Shown: positions 34,571-46,400 of the stretch, piece after piece
Position numbering within the stretch: the first letter of the stretch is position 1
Layout: each line of letters begins with the position of its first letter
Source of the DNA: Branchiostoma lanceolatum
Lineage: Eukaryota; Chordata; Leptocardii; Amphioxiformes; Branchiostomatidae
Length of the DNA stretch: 64,000 nt
Reading direction: 5' to 3'
Assembly (NCBI RefSeq): GCF_035083965.1
Contig: NC_089735.1
Span: forward strand, 5,048,001-5,112,000
The notes under the pieces: generated by a model
Seen by the model: only the letters and a program-made list of their open reading frames with translations
Database searches by the model: none
Told to the model about the DNA's origin: nothing
Program-made: the position numbers and the translations under genes

Positions 34571-35500
34571 GCAGCATCCAACTTCAACCCCCATGACATG
34601 GGGCAGTGGTACTTTAAGAATATCCCCCGCCAGCAAACAGAGGACATACTACAGGGAAAGATGCATGGGACATTCCTAGTACGCGACAGTAAAAGCTGTC
34701 CCGGGGACTACGTGCTCTCAGTCAGTGAAAACACCAAAGTCAGCCACTACATCATCAACAGACTCCAGAAGGGCTTCCGGATTGGTGACCAGGATTTCGA
34801 TGACCTGCCGGCTTTGATCGAGTTCTACAAGATACACTACCTTGACACGACCACGTTGATTATTCCGGCACAACGCCCGCCCGGGGGACCCGCAGAACCC
34901 CTGCGTCCGTCTCACGCGCCAGCTCCCGCCGTCATGGAGGAATGCGTTAGAGCGCTGTACGACTTTGACGGAAACGATCCCGAGGACTTGCCTTTCAAGA
35001 AGAACGAAATACTGGTAGTCGTTAGAAAGGACGAAGACCAGTGGTGGACTGTACGCAACAAGGACGGCAGAGAGGGTTCGATTCCCGTTCCGTACGTTCA
35101 AGTGCTGCCACCTGGTCCAACAGCCCGTGCAGGCGCTGCGCCATCTCACCCCCAGCAGCCTCACTCCCCTCCCGGCTACCACGACCCACAGGCGGCTGGT
35201 GTAAGAAGTGATTCAGGACCGTCTTCTACAGCAGCGCCTGCAGCAGCGTCGACACCCCACCCCCTGCCCAACCCACAGAACGGCCCCGTGTACGCGCGCG
35301 TCATACAACAGAAAATCCCCAGTCCTTATGACACGACGGCGTTGACCCTGGAAGTAGGCGACATCATCCGGGTAACCAAGATCAATGCCAGCGGGCAGTG
35401 GGAAGGAGAACTCAAGGGGAAAACAGGACATTTCCCCTTCAATCATGTTAAAATTATCGACCCTAGTAATCCTGAGGAAAATGATTCATCTTGGAGCTAA
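34571..35500 (+). CDS. CRKL: CRK/CRKL adapter protein (SH2-SH3-SH3), partial start alternative
   Basis: This is a cytoplasmic adapter that links tyrosine-phosphorylated scaffolds to guanine-nucleotide exchange factors and ABL. The frame opens at ATG 34568, one codon before the start given here; taking that first ATG gives 310 aa. The SH2 domain covers about residues 12-100, with WYFKNI and the phosphotyrosine-binding FLVRD (Arg39). The first SH3 covers about 125-180 (ALYDF, WW, PVPYV) and the second about 240-298 (VYARVI, GQWEGE, GHFPFNHVK). The whole coding region is in one exon, unlike vertebrate CRK and CRKL; a CTCTGCCCAG acceptor 15 bases upstream shows an intron in the 5' UTR. The linker holds Tyr204 in GYHDP, a YxxP motif. 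CRK and CRKL split within vertebrates, so the symbol stands for the shared ancestor. AATAAA is at 36289-36294. Confidence 0.95.
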   Translation, partial: AASNFNPHDMGQWYFKNIPRQQTEDILQGKMHGTFLVRDSKSCPGDYVLSVSENTKVSHYIINRLQKGFRIGDQDFDDLPALIEFYKIHYLDTTTLIIPAQRPPGGPAEPLRPSHAPAPAVMEECVRALYDFDGNDPEDLPFKKNEILVVVRKDEDQWWTVRNKDGREGSIPVPYVQVLPPGPTARAGAAPSHPQQPHSPPGYHDPQAAGVRSDSGPSSTAAPAAASTPHPLPNPQNGPVYARVIQQKIPSPYDTTALTLEVGDIIRVTKINASGQWEGELKGKTGHFPFNHVKIIDPSNPEENDSSWS

Positions 35501-36310
35501 GCAGCTCTGGAAATAGATTTAAACACACTTAGAAAAAGCAGAAGCAAAGAAGAAACTTGGAGGCTAACAAGTTGTTAGAGCGTTCCATACAAAAATGTGA
35601 CAGGTAAAAAGTTGGACTAACAAACTGCCAAGTGAAGAATGGTGAAGGGTAGCATTTTACGTTTTGTGTACATCTACTAATTGGTTTTGTGAAAAGCAAA
35701 AGAAAGCAAAGTTACAGTGCAGAAATGAATGTGAATAGCTTACTTGTAAATGTAGCTAGGAGGGTTAATTGGAAGACAGTAGAGACAGATGTTTTACATG
35801 TAGCTGAGTGGCCAGGTCATTAAAGTTTAGCAGTACACTGTGCAGATCCACTATTATCATGAAGTCAAACTTTTTTTTGGCCACAGTAGTCTTTACTACA
35901 AGGCAACAAAACTACAAACTATAGTATAAGCTATGCTCCTCTACTGATACAAAAGTTATTTTCTTAAGCTAGGAAATCTTGGTAGCAAAGCAATCCCAGA
36001 AAAAGAAAATTCTTATCAAGCTGTTGTTGAAATTTCGCTTTATTTTTCAAAGATTCTGAATCACCTCAGATACTTGCAATTGCTGTTGATAATTATAAAA
36101 CCAAGTCCTCTACAATCTACATTGAGATAGCCACATGGTAGAAGAGCTGAGATGTACAATGTACTACTGTAGAGATGTGTTGCTCATGTTAAAAACATTT
36201 TGAAGTCTGTGTTTTGCACTCTTCTCTTGCTTTCTCAAAAATTTTGCATTTTCTCTACCTTCCTATTTGAGATGAACGGCATGTGTTGAATAAATATAAT
36301 CTTATTTTGA
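35501..36310 (+). other. CRK/CRKL 3' untranslated region
   Basis: After the stop codon the sequence is AT-rich and noncoding up to AATAAA at 36289-36294 (TGTTGAATAAATAT), which gives a 3' UTR of about 800 bases. Confidence 0.6.
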
Positions 36311-39300
36311 CATATATATGTAATGAAAAAGGCAAAAGATGCAGTGGATTCGAAAGCCAGGAATGTTAACTATGTGGAATTTTGGCAAGCTAAGCTACCT
36401 TGGGATCTGCTCATATGAAGGTAATAATGACTTGACTTGTGTGACAAAGGTGAAAACAGTTTTTTGCCATGCCATTGGGACTATGTATTGCAATAAATTT
36501 GCAAGCAGTATCATATCATGTATAAGTTCCTGATAGTTCACGTTTTGCTGTGGTACAGATATACTACAAATTGTTTAATTATAAGATAAACTTTTGTAAG
36601 CTCAAAACATCCTTTTTTTTGCGTTTCGCTTTCGGCTAAAGATATTTTTGATTATACTTGTCAAAAGTTCCCTGCAGAAAGATGTGTAGAAATTATGTAC
36701 AGTTATGTTCCGATATTGTTTTGTTCATACCTCTGTATTGATATATTATGTTAAATAATATTGTTGACTTGATTCTAAGAAATTGTAAGCAATGTTATAT
36801 GGTATGTAAGACTTACATCGTACTTGTACTACCAACATGATCAAAAGCCTCCTGGCTCTTGTATTATAGCCAGCTTCTTTGTAGAGTAGTTAACTCGTTG
36901 TTTTACTTATACTTGAAAATTTCCTTTGAATCACCAGATACAGTTCTTACTCGTTCTTAGTAGATGATAGAGTAATGTGCTATGATATTGCAGATGTAAT
37001 AACATGTATATCTGGGACAGATATAAACTATTGAGTATTGGTTGAAAATAATTGAATTTTGTATTTCTATTGAATTTTGTTTAGCACTTTTTGAACAGAA
37101 CAGTTTTTTTGTCACAATGGCCTCAATAGGTAAGATATTATTTCCCAATGCCACTGAAACATAGTGCTCTTATAACATTCATTGATGAACACAGCTGGTC
37201 TCAAACAATGTAAAGGCCAAGTAAATGTTGTCACAGTGTGCTGCATCTCTAAAAAAAGTCGCTTTTGTGTGAAGAAATGGCTGACCACTAACACTCGTTT
37301 CTTCAAAGTAGAATTGACACTGGAAATTCGGAAACCATAAGTTTTACATCAAACATCAACATAAATATGGAAGTAATGACTGAAAAAAGAGGTACCAAGA
37401 TATGTGAGAAGGCATGCTCTTTCAATCTATGTGCGTGACTTGATAAAAGCTGATTTTTAGAAATTGCATTTTTAAAAACTACATTTTTGGTTTGTTTTAA
37501 ATTTGAAGTGGACAGTTATATCATTGCAAGGTATCAACTGTTTATGCACTCCAGAGGTTATACAACATGCAAGTTGCTGCAGGACAAAGATTGGTTAGAA
37601 AAGTATACAAGGCATGATGGGTAACTGAAAAGTATGATGGGATTGAAGCGGCTCTCTTGTCCCTCCATCCTTCACTTTGGCTAGACGTGCAATGAATGGA
37701 GACAGTTGGTGGCAGCGACGATTCGTAACTTCCGGGATTTTCTGTGTTTGGCATAGAAGCAAGTGGCATTTGAGGGTCTAAAAGGAACTAGACTGCCAGG
37801 CTAGTTGCTTCCTGTGAGAACGCTACATATTAATATCTTCATCTTGAATCTTGTAGGTTATGTGTCTATGTGTAGTGACTAGTTTACAAAGTGCACGGTG
37901 CTATAGTGTATGATGTCAAGTCATTGTCATTCATAATTGCTTTGTGACTTTAGGCTGCTCTTAGTTATACTCTGCTGTCATGTCACTGGTCAGTTTCTAT
38001 AAGGAAAATACCAAATTTAGTAAAATCTAATCAAACGTAAGTCAACTATCAACATGCTACTGGATATATAAGGCTTGACTTGTCAAATGTTAGAACATGC
38101 GTCCTACTTCATTATGGTATATGTGTAATTCTGCTATAGCTTCCAGGTACATGTAGTTATAACTTACAAACATATCTTACTGGTATGTAAAGATAAGTTT
38201 GATTTTCCAAATTGGCAATACTTTTGCAAATTCAAAGGGAATAAGTGTAGATCTACCGGTATCAGCACTATTTTGTGTATGTCCTTGACTTTGGTGTAAT
38301 TGTGTAGAAAACTGGTGTTGTTCATCATTGTTAGAAGAACACACTGAACATAGATCACAGTACTCTTTACATGCTCTTTCGTCGGCCTGTTCAACTGAGA
38401 AGCAAAAGCATGTTATGTTCTAGGTGCAGTGGTGCACAATGCAAAACATTTAATACTTAGCTCATCAATAACAAATTAGCAAGTACACTATTGAAACTTC
38501 ATTCTATTTTGAGTAAAACTCTTTTGGCATTTTTTGTCACCCAAGAGCTCTGATGTACTTGTTGCCAATCAATGCAAAGTGGTTGGCAATTAGGTGGCAT
38601 TTAGAAATGCACTTGAGTTTGTCTGAAATCATATAGCTTGCCCTTGTTACATTCAAAGCATAGACAAAATTAATACTGGGTTGGAAAATTTCAAAACGTT
38701 TTAGAGTGTTGTTCAGTACATGATGAAATAGATACCAGCTGTCTAACTGTATCAATGTTGAAAGCTTGTCATGTTAGGTCGGTATGTAAACATGATTGAT
38801 TGCTCATAGATATGACAGTTACTAAATCAACAAAGGAATTCAATGACTACATTTGTAATTGTATTAAAAAATCATTGTGTTAGAATTAAAAGGTAATCCA
38901 CTCAAGGTTCACAACGTTACATATGAAGTTCATGATGCATTAGAGGTTTAGGATACTTAGTCTTACCTGCATAGCTTTTAGTATTTAGTGCAGAGTTCAA
39001 GCATTCTACAAGTAAGGAAGCATGTGGCTTCCTTTTATGTGTGTAATATGTGATATAGCCCAATAACATCCTACTCTGTGTTCACTACTGTGCGTATCTG
39101 CCCTGTGTATAAATGTCTGTTTCCTCTCGCTTATTTCAATGAGGTGAATGTATCACATATTTGTTACCATGTTAATGAGCAAAACCAATAAAGGCTTTTG
39201 CATGAACTACGCATTGAATTCTGTTGTTTGTTGGTCTGAAGTTCTCTTGGTTTGGGTCATTGTGTGTACAGTGGTCAGTTTTACATAGCTTTGTGATCTT

Positions 39301-39520
39301 TATGTTGACTATGTTTTTGGTAGTTTTGTGTGGTTTTTGGTTTGAAATAAAGGTCACTCGTAACGTTAACTTCTGTGATTTGCAAAAGTTTCAATGCATG
39401 TTTCATAAATCAAAGAGTTTGGAATAGAAATGAGAAGTCCAGAACAAAAGACAAGAAGTCCTCGTGGACTCCCCCCCCCCCCCCCCACCGTGACAATGTA
39501 ACATTCCTATTCTTCCGGAT
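36311..39520. other. Intergenic stretch between CRK/CRKL and BMS1
   Basis: No gene is recognised on either strand; the longest open frames are under 80 codons and look random. The stretch ends in a run of 16 C at 39471-39486 just before the BMS1 first exon. Confidence 0.6.
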
Positions 39521-39529
39521 ATCCCAGCA

Positions 39530-39650
39530 TTCTTTGGAAAGCAACATGGCGGCGGCCATGTGTTTGGAAAAGTTTGTGTAGATTTACCTTCGATTTTTCA
39601 GAAATGCTGCCCACAGTATCAATGTAATTTACATCGGAGGGGTCTAACCG
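39530..39650 (+). other. BMS1 noncoding first exon with short upstream ORF
   Basis: A strong donor (AACCG followed by GTAAGG) ends this exon at 39650. The BMS1 coding exon starts with a TTTTTCGCAG acceptor at 40446, six bases before its ATG. The exon contains its own ATG in good context (39546-39548, AACATGGCGGCGGCC). That frame stops at 39579-39581 after 11 codons, so it is an upstream ORF. The 5' end is approximate. Confidence 0.6.
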
Positions 39651-40451
39651 GTAAGGATGAACGATAGATTGTATCTGCTGATGACCTTCTTACCGTATAT
39701 CAGACGTTTTATACTCTTAAAGACCGATCTGTTTTAGGGGAGGGGGCGCACATGTTTAAACTGTTTAGTTCCAGGCTCTGCATTTTCGATGAAGGCAGAG
39801 CCTGGAGGAACTACTAGTATACAGAATGACACTCAGGCTAACACATGTGTGACTGAGTCGTTAGAAAGACTTGTTTATTTACTACAAATTAATTTATTGT
39901 TCAGAACGCGCGCGATTCTCTCTTATCACAATATTTGCGGTAGTACAAAGGCCATCAAGAAGATACAATATTATACTAACTTCTTATTGAACCTCCCTGG
40001 CTCCATCCAAAGAAATGCAACACCAGAAGTGTAAAGAAAAAAAGAGCATCAACGATCTAGTCATAACTCTTACTGTAAAAGCAGAAATGTTCACAAAGGT
40101 TTAATGTTTGCAGTTTTTGCGATGAATTATTCACAGCGAACTTGAAACCGCTCAAAAATGTTCTGTTTTCTGACTATGGTCCTTTTTTTTTGTCTCTAAT
40201 GCAAACTTAAATCCACCACGTTCACTTTGACTTCATACTCTCCTTACCATGAAGTTAATTCCCTGTGTGCAATGTACAGTACTGTTTATTTATTTATTTA
40301 TTAATCTTTAGGGTAGTCCCTTCAGTTGTGTGGCTATTGGGAGGTTTAATTATTTGCCATGGGAATTTTACTGAACATCACCCCTTAGTTGGGGTAAAAC
40401 GTTCTCTGTAACTTAGTGTAAGAAATTGATGTCAATTTTTCGCAGTGAAAA

Positions 40452-43400
40452 ATGAGTGAGTTTGAAGCCGCCAGTCAGAAGCCCCACAGGGCACGCCAAC
40501 ATGGCCGCAAGCAGGAGAAGAAGAAGGCAAAAACTACGCAGGATGAAAACCTGTCGGCCAAACAACGGAACCCCAAGGCCTTCACCGCACAGTCAGCCGT
40601 GCGCATGGCCAGGCAATACAGGAGGTAACTGGTCTGTTTGTATGTAGCTTTGATACAATGTGTGGATTTGTGAACAATTCCCACAAGAAAGGTACAATGT
40701 ATATACAATGTGTATGACTCAGTTATAACAGATATTATCCTATATGATATAGGTAGGATATAGAGCAATAGTAATAGTGTTATAAGTTACTTAGAATAAA
40801 TTATAAACTTGGGTGCATTACCACATTGTCCTTGTCTCTGTTGAAAAGCAAGTGAAAACAGGATTTTAAAAACCTTGTAAGGTTACATTGCACTAAGATG
40901 ACCATTATTCCTACCGACAGGGCTCAAGATGTGAAGACCAAGAAACAGCATATCCCGTACGTGGATAGAACCCCCCTGGAGCCCCCTCCCATCGTGGTAG
41001 GGATTGTGGGACCCCCCAAGGTGGGCAAGTCTACCCTGATGCAGTGTCTGATCAAGAACTTCACTAAGCAGAAACTGTCCAATGTCCAGGGACCTGTCAC
41101 TATTGTGTCTGGTAAGGGAATAGTGCATCTCTGCTAGAGAATAACTGTTGTCACTTTAAAGGTTATTAGATATTTGAAAAATGTATCACTGCATATTATT
41201 TTATGTGTTGCAATTATTTCAAAGTCAAGTACTTCAAAATCTTACACTTACAGTCTATACACATCATGTCAAAAGTGATACCTGTAACCATAACACTAAC
41301 AGACACTAAACTAATGCAAAGATAAAGAGGACACTCAGAATTGTGATCATCGGTCTTTTATATCTACATCGATTAGTGTGTTTTTATGCAAGTGTCTCTT
41401 TTGGCAGATTGTCTTTGACACTTTAGGTATGACTCATGAGTTGGTTAGAAAATAAGAGTGACTATATGGTTAGAAGTGTAATGAGAATTTAATGTTTCTT
41501 ATGACTTATTCAGAAAGTCAATTTTAAATCCACACAGACCTAACCAGTGCCTATTTCTACCAGTACTCAGAAGTATATTGATTCAGTTATGTTGTGTTAT
41601 GTTGTGTTGTGTTAAAGTTGAAAAATTTTCCCACCAGGCAAAAAGAGGAGACTGACTCTGTTTGAATGTGGGAATGACATCAGCTCCATGATAGACATCG
41701 CCAAGGTTGCTGACCTGGTAGGTACTTTATGTCCTGGGTGGTTTGACAGTTTTATTATCTCCATGAAAAATGGAGATATAGTTTTGGGTGTGTCTGTGTG
41801 TGTGTGTGTGTGTGTGTGTTTGTTTCCGGACAACTGTAATCAGCATAACACAAGAACCTCTTTATGGATTACAATGAAATTTGGTCTGTGGGCGGGTGTT
41901 GTGAAGCCAAAATTCAAGGTCGATTTTGAGCCCCCCGGTATGTGACCTTAATACTGCAGCAGAACTTCTTTTTTTCTATCTTTTGACCTGGACATGCTAT
42001 GGTCTTGATTTTTTGGTGGCAGATAGCTTGTGATGTAATGAAGACTTGGTGTGGGTTTGGGCCCCCTAGCAGCTTGTTCTGGAACTGCAGGGGCGTTATT
42101 GTGAAAATCTTCTAAGGAGAATAACTGAACAGAGGAACGTTGGATTTCCATGATATTTGGTATGCAGGTAGCTTGTTCAGAAACAGGACCTCATGGACCT
42201 GGAACAACCAAACCACATCCTCTTTACAAAAGGTTTATGAATAGGTACATAACCAGTGGAAGCTAGATTAAGATATTTAGAATATTATTCAATAGATGAA
42301 ACCAATTTCTTTTGTGACATTTGCACAGGGACATATATGGGTTTTACTGATTAATTGTATTGCCATTGGGTGCCATGTTATTTAGTTTAGTGACGTCGGT
42401 GTGGCTCAGTGGTTAGAGCGTTGGACTTTAAACCAATAGTTCACGGGTTCGATGCTCACCATGCCCAGACGTTGTGCCCTTGGTAAAGGCACTTAACACG
42501 TCCTTCCCTGGCTCTTCAGGTACTCAGTCTAAAAGTGTGCCAAAAATACACTACAGATTTTGGTTGCTGATGTGCTATCATCTAGCACATTTGCTATTCA
42601 ATGTAATGAATTGAATGTGATCCATTATTTCAGGTTCTCCTGCTGATCGATGCCAGTTTTGGTTTTGAGATGGAGATTTTTGAGTTCCTGAACATTTGCC
42701 AAGTGCACGGCTTCCCCAAGATCATGGGCGTGCTCACCCACCTGGACCACTTCAAGAACAACAAGCAGCTCAGGAACACCAAGAAGAGACTCAAGCACAG
42801 GTTCTGGACAGATGTCTATCCTGTGAGTTAGCCTTTCTAAGAGGAACAGATCAGGACCAGTCCTGACTCAATTAGCAGTTCAACCAATGATAACATGGCA
42901 ATTAGCAGTTCAAACAATGCGAGAGCGACTTTGCATGGCTGTCAAATGTCTTGTATTTCTATGTTTTATTTTTGCAGACCTAAATGGGCAGGCCTAAGGG
43001 ATTGGCCTATTATCCACAACCTGGGGTATAGAGTATCACAGGTCACTGGGCATTTGAAAATCTCACTAACTTGAAAGGTGTAGAGGTTATGACAAAAATG
43101 AAGACATCATATAGAGTAAAGCATGCACTTTTGTCAAACATAACTACACATCCAAGTTGAAGTACACATTTTAAGGCTTTTAAAATGTTGATTGGGATTT
43201 CCAATATCTTCTGACTTACCAAACTTAAAGGTGACTAGTTTTTACCCTGTTATTATCTAGCCTTAGCTGATCTCCATAACAATGAGGGAAAATTACTAGT
43301 ATTGTCCCTGATATATTTTGATATATTTCTGTGACTATGGTGTTGGTATCACTTTTTGCATAACCTTTTGTGTAATTGTTGTTATAGGGTGCGAAGTTGT

Positions 43401-46400
43401 TCTACCTGTCTGGTATGGTGTATGGAGAGTACCAGAAGACTGAGATTCACAACCTCGGCCGCTTCATCTCCGTGATGAAGTTCCGCCAGCTCCAGTGGAG
43501 AACAACCCACCCCTACGTCCTCGCAGACAGGTGGGTCCTGCATAACAGACTCATGAACATGCTTTTGTGTGCTACTCTCTCTCTCTCCAATTTTACGTCT
43601 TTTATTCCCCATCATATGAATGGGGGAGCCCCAGAACTCCTCATCAAGTGCAAGTCTTTTTTGTAGCAAGAGTTTTTATGGCTGGATGCCCTTCCTAACG
43701 CCTACCCAAACCCTACTTCTGGGCTTAGGACATGGGAAATATGTTTTAAGTGCCTTTCCCAAGGGCACAACGTCTGGGTGCATGTCCGGACATGTCTGGG
43801 TACTCCACTGGGGATTGAACCTGGGTCTCGTTGGTTCATAGCCAGATGCTCTGCCACTATGCCACACAGATGCCACATGCAGTCAAAAGACAGGTTGACA
43901 TATGGATGACATGCATGCAACTTGTGTAACTGCAACTCGTGTATTCTCGCTGAAACAATCGTTGATACAACACCTACCAATGACACCAGACAGGGAAGCA
44001 TGTTCTTTTAGTTGACCTTTGATTGAGACTTTCAGCAATAAATTGAAATAAAAATCTTAGGGTTAATTGCGTATTCTCAAAATTACATTTGTTTTTTTTA
44101 GTCCTTAGTGGCTAGTGTTACTTAGATCTATTTTGTCGTTGTTTTTCATGTAGGATGGAAGATCTAACAGGCCCAGAAGATGTGAGACAGAACCCGAAGT
44201 GCGACAGGACGGTGGCGCTGTACGGTTTTCTACGTGGGGCTCACATGAGAGCCAACAGCAGTGTGCACATTCCAGGTAACTCTTCTATAACAATGGGATT
44301 TTCCCCATAACTATCATGGATAAATTGTGGTCAAGTATAGTAGGAGCATCCTTAGTTACAGAATGGAGGAAAGTGCTGCTATGGTGGTTGCTGTCTTTCT
44401 ATTCATTCATTCATTCATTCATTGAGATTTACCACATTTATGGAAGGATTGACCTAACAGGTGACTATCACCTTTGCATGAAGTTATTCCAGAGACCAGG
44501 CTGAAAGGTTTGATCGACCCACAGTGTGATAGACTCCTTATGAATAAGTATGGTGGAGTCTTTAACATGTCTTAGGTGTGACTCTCCTCAAACAAATTGA
44601 AGACTTCCAGCTTTACTTCCCATCCAAGAGGATGTCTTAAGGATGTCTCTAGCTACTCATTTTCACCTGAGTCAAGTGAAGAATTCGGTGGAAAGTGCTT
44701 TTATCAAAGGGCACACCACTGGGGCCTACCAGGGATTTGAACCCCAAACCCAACATCCCTAACCACAAGCAACCCTGCCACCTTTCCAGGTTGTGGCGAC
44801 TTTGTGGTTCAAGACGTCAGCATGCTCCACGACCCTTGTCCCCTCCCCGACAAGGAGAAGAAGCGAGCGCTAAACCAGAAGGAGCGACTGATCTACGCTC
44901 CCTTCTCCGGGGTGGGGGGGATCGTGTACGACAAGGACGCTGTGTACATAGACCTGGGAGGGAGCCACCATCATCAGAAGGAACCTGAGCAGGTAAAGGC
45001 TGTCAAGTTTGAATGATATGCAGATTTCTACATTATGTATGTAAAGGTGACATGATCCTGTATATATATATACACATGTACAGGGGTTCATCTAAATCAA
45101 GAAAGAGGGGCGCTGTGCCCTCTTGTCTCAGCCCAGTGCCCCCTTGTCAAATTCAGATTTTAGCTTAATATCTAGCATACACATATAATTCGCTCCCTCG
45201 CCTGTGTGTGCTCCCTCTTATTCAATTTTTCTAGAAAAACCCCTGCATGTATATATATTGATGTATGTTTGTTCTGGTATGCTAACAGTCTTCCATTGCT
45301 TTAACAATCACAATATTTTCTTGAAAGAAATTGAATAGAAGTTATTTGGATCATACATTCTGATAAATCAGGAAAGCTCTGGCCAGCCCCAAAGAAAACT
45401 TTTCCTTTTGTGAAGTGATTGTACCATGAAGCAATGAATCCTTGTCTGATTACAATGGAAAATTTCCTTCATCCTTAGATCACCCCTGGTTCCACCCATG
45501 AGTTGGTATCTTCCATCATTGACACCAAACACACTATTGACACCAAGATGGCTGCCAGCGAAGTCAGCATCTTCAGGGGATCTGTGCCAGTCACGTCCAC
45601 ACAAGTGGAAAGGTAAACTGTAGCACCTGAAGCAGTATAAAGTAGAATGGATTCATTCCTCAAGCTAACCGACATCTTTCATACTGCAGTCGTCCCTCAG
45701 TAAGACATCTGGAGCCGCATAGTTCTCGTCTAGAACTTTTATTCAGTCTGTTACCAGGACTAGGGGGCCTAAAATCATAGCAGTACCCAACAAGTCAAAT
45801 ATGAAAATGTGATCAACTTACACAACCATGTGTTTTTACCTAGCCGACGTTTTGATGACTGTCTGCCAACTTCCTCAGGGCAATAATGACTGGTTCCATT
45901 TTGCTAGATGTCACTGCTGCAGTGTGAAGAATTGATGGATGTCATCCATATAAGTCAGTGTGACCTTAGTTTCCAAAGCAGAAATGACATCTAATGTTAG
46001 TTTCCAAAGCAGAAATGACATCTAATGTTAGTTTCCAAAGCAGAGATGACATCTAATGTTAGTTTCCAAAGCAGAGATGACATCTAATGTTAGTTTCCAA
46101 AGCAGAAATGACATCTAATGTTAGTTTCCAAAGCAGAAATGACATCTAATGTTTGTTTCTGTGATGTGCAGCTCAGCATCAGGACCACAGGAAGAGATGG
46201 TGACCGATGAGACAACAGGAAGGACCCGGAGGAGGGCAGTGTTTGAGGAGGAGGAGGAGGGAGGAGAGAATAGCAGTGAGGAGGAGAGAGATGATGAAGA
46301 GGTATGTGAAGAGGTAGCTGATGACAACAAGATACCATGTACTTGTCTTGTGTGTAAAAATGTTAACATTACAGTACTGTACAGTGCCCAGTTATCAGTT

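Noticed and set aside
34718..35182. 154-codon minus-strand frame
   Set aside because: It is antisense to the CRK/CRKL exon.
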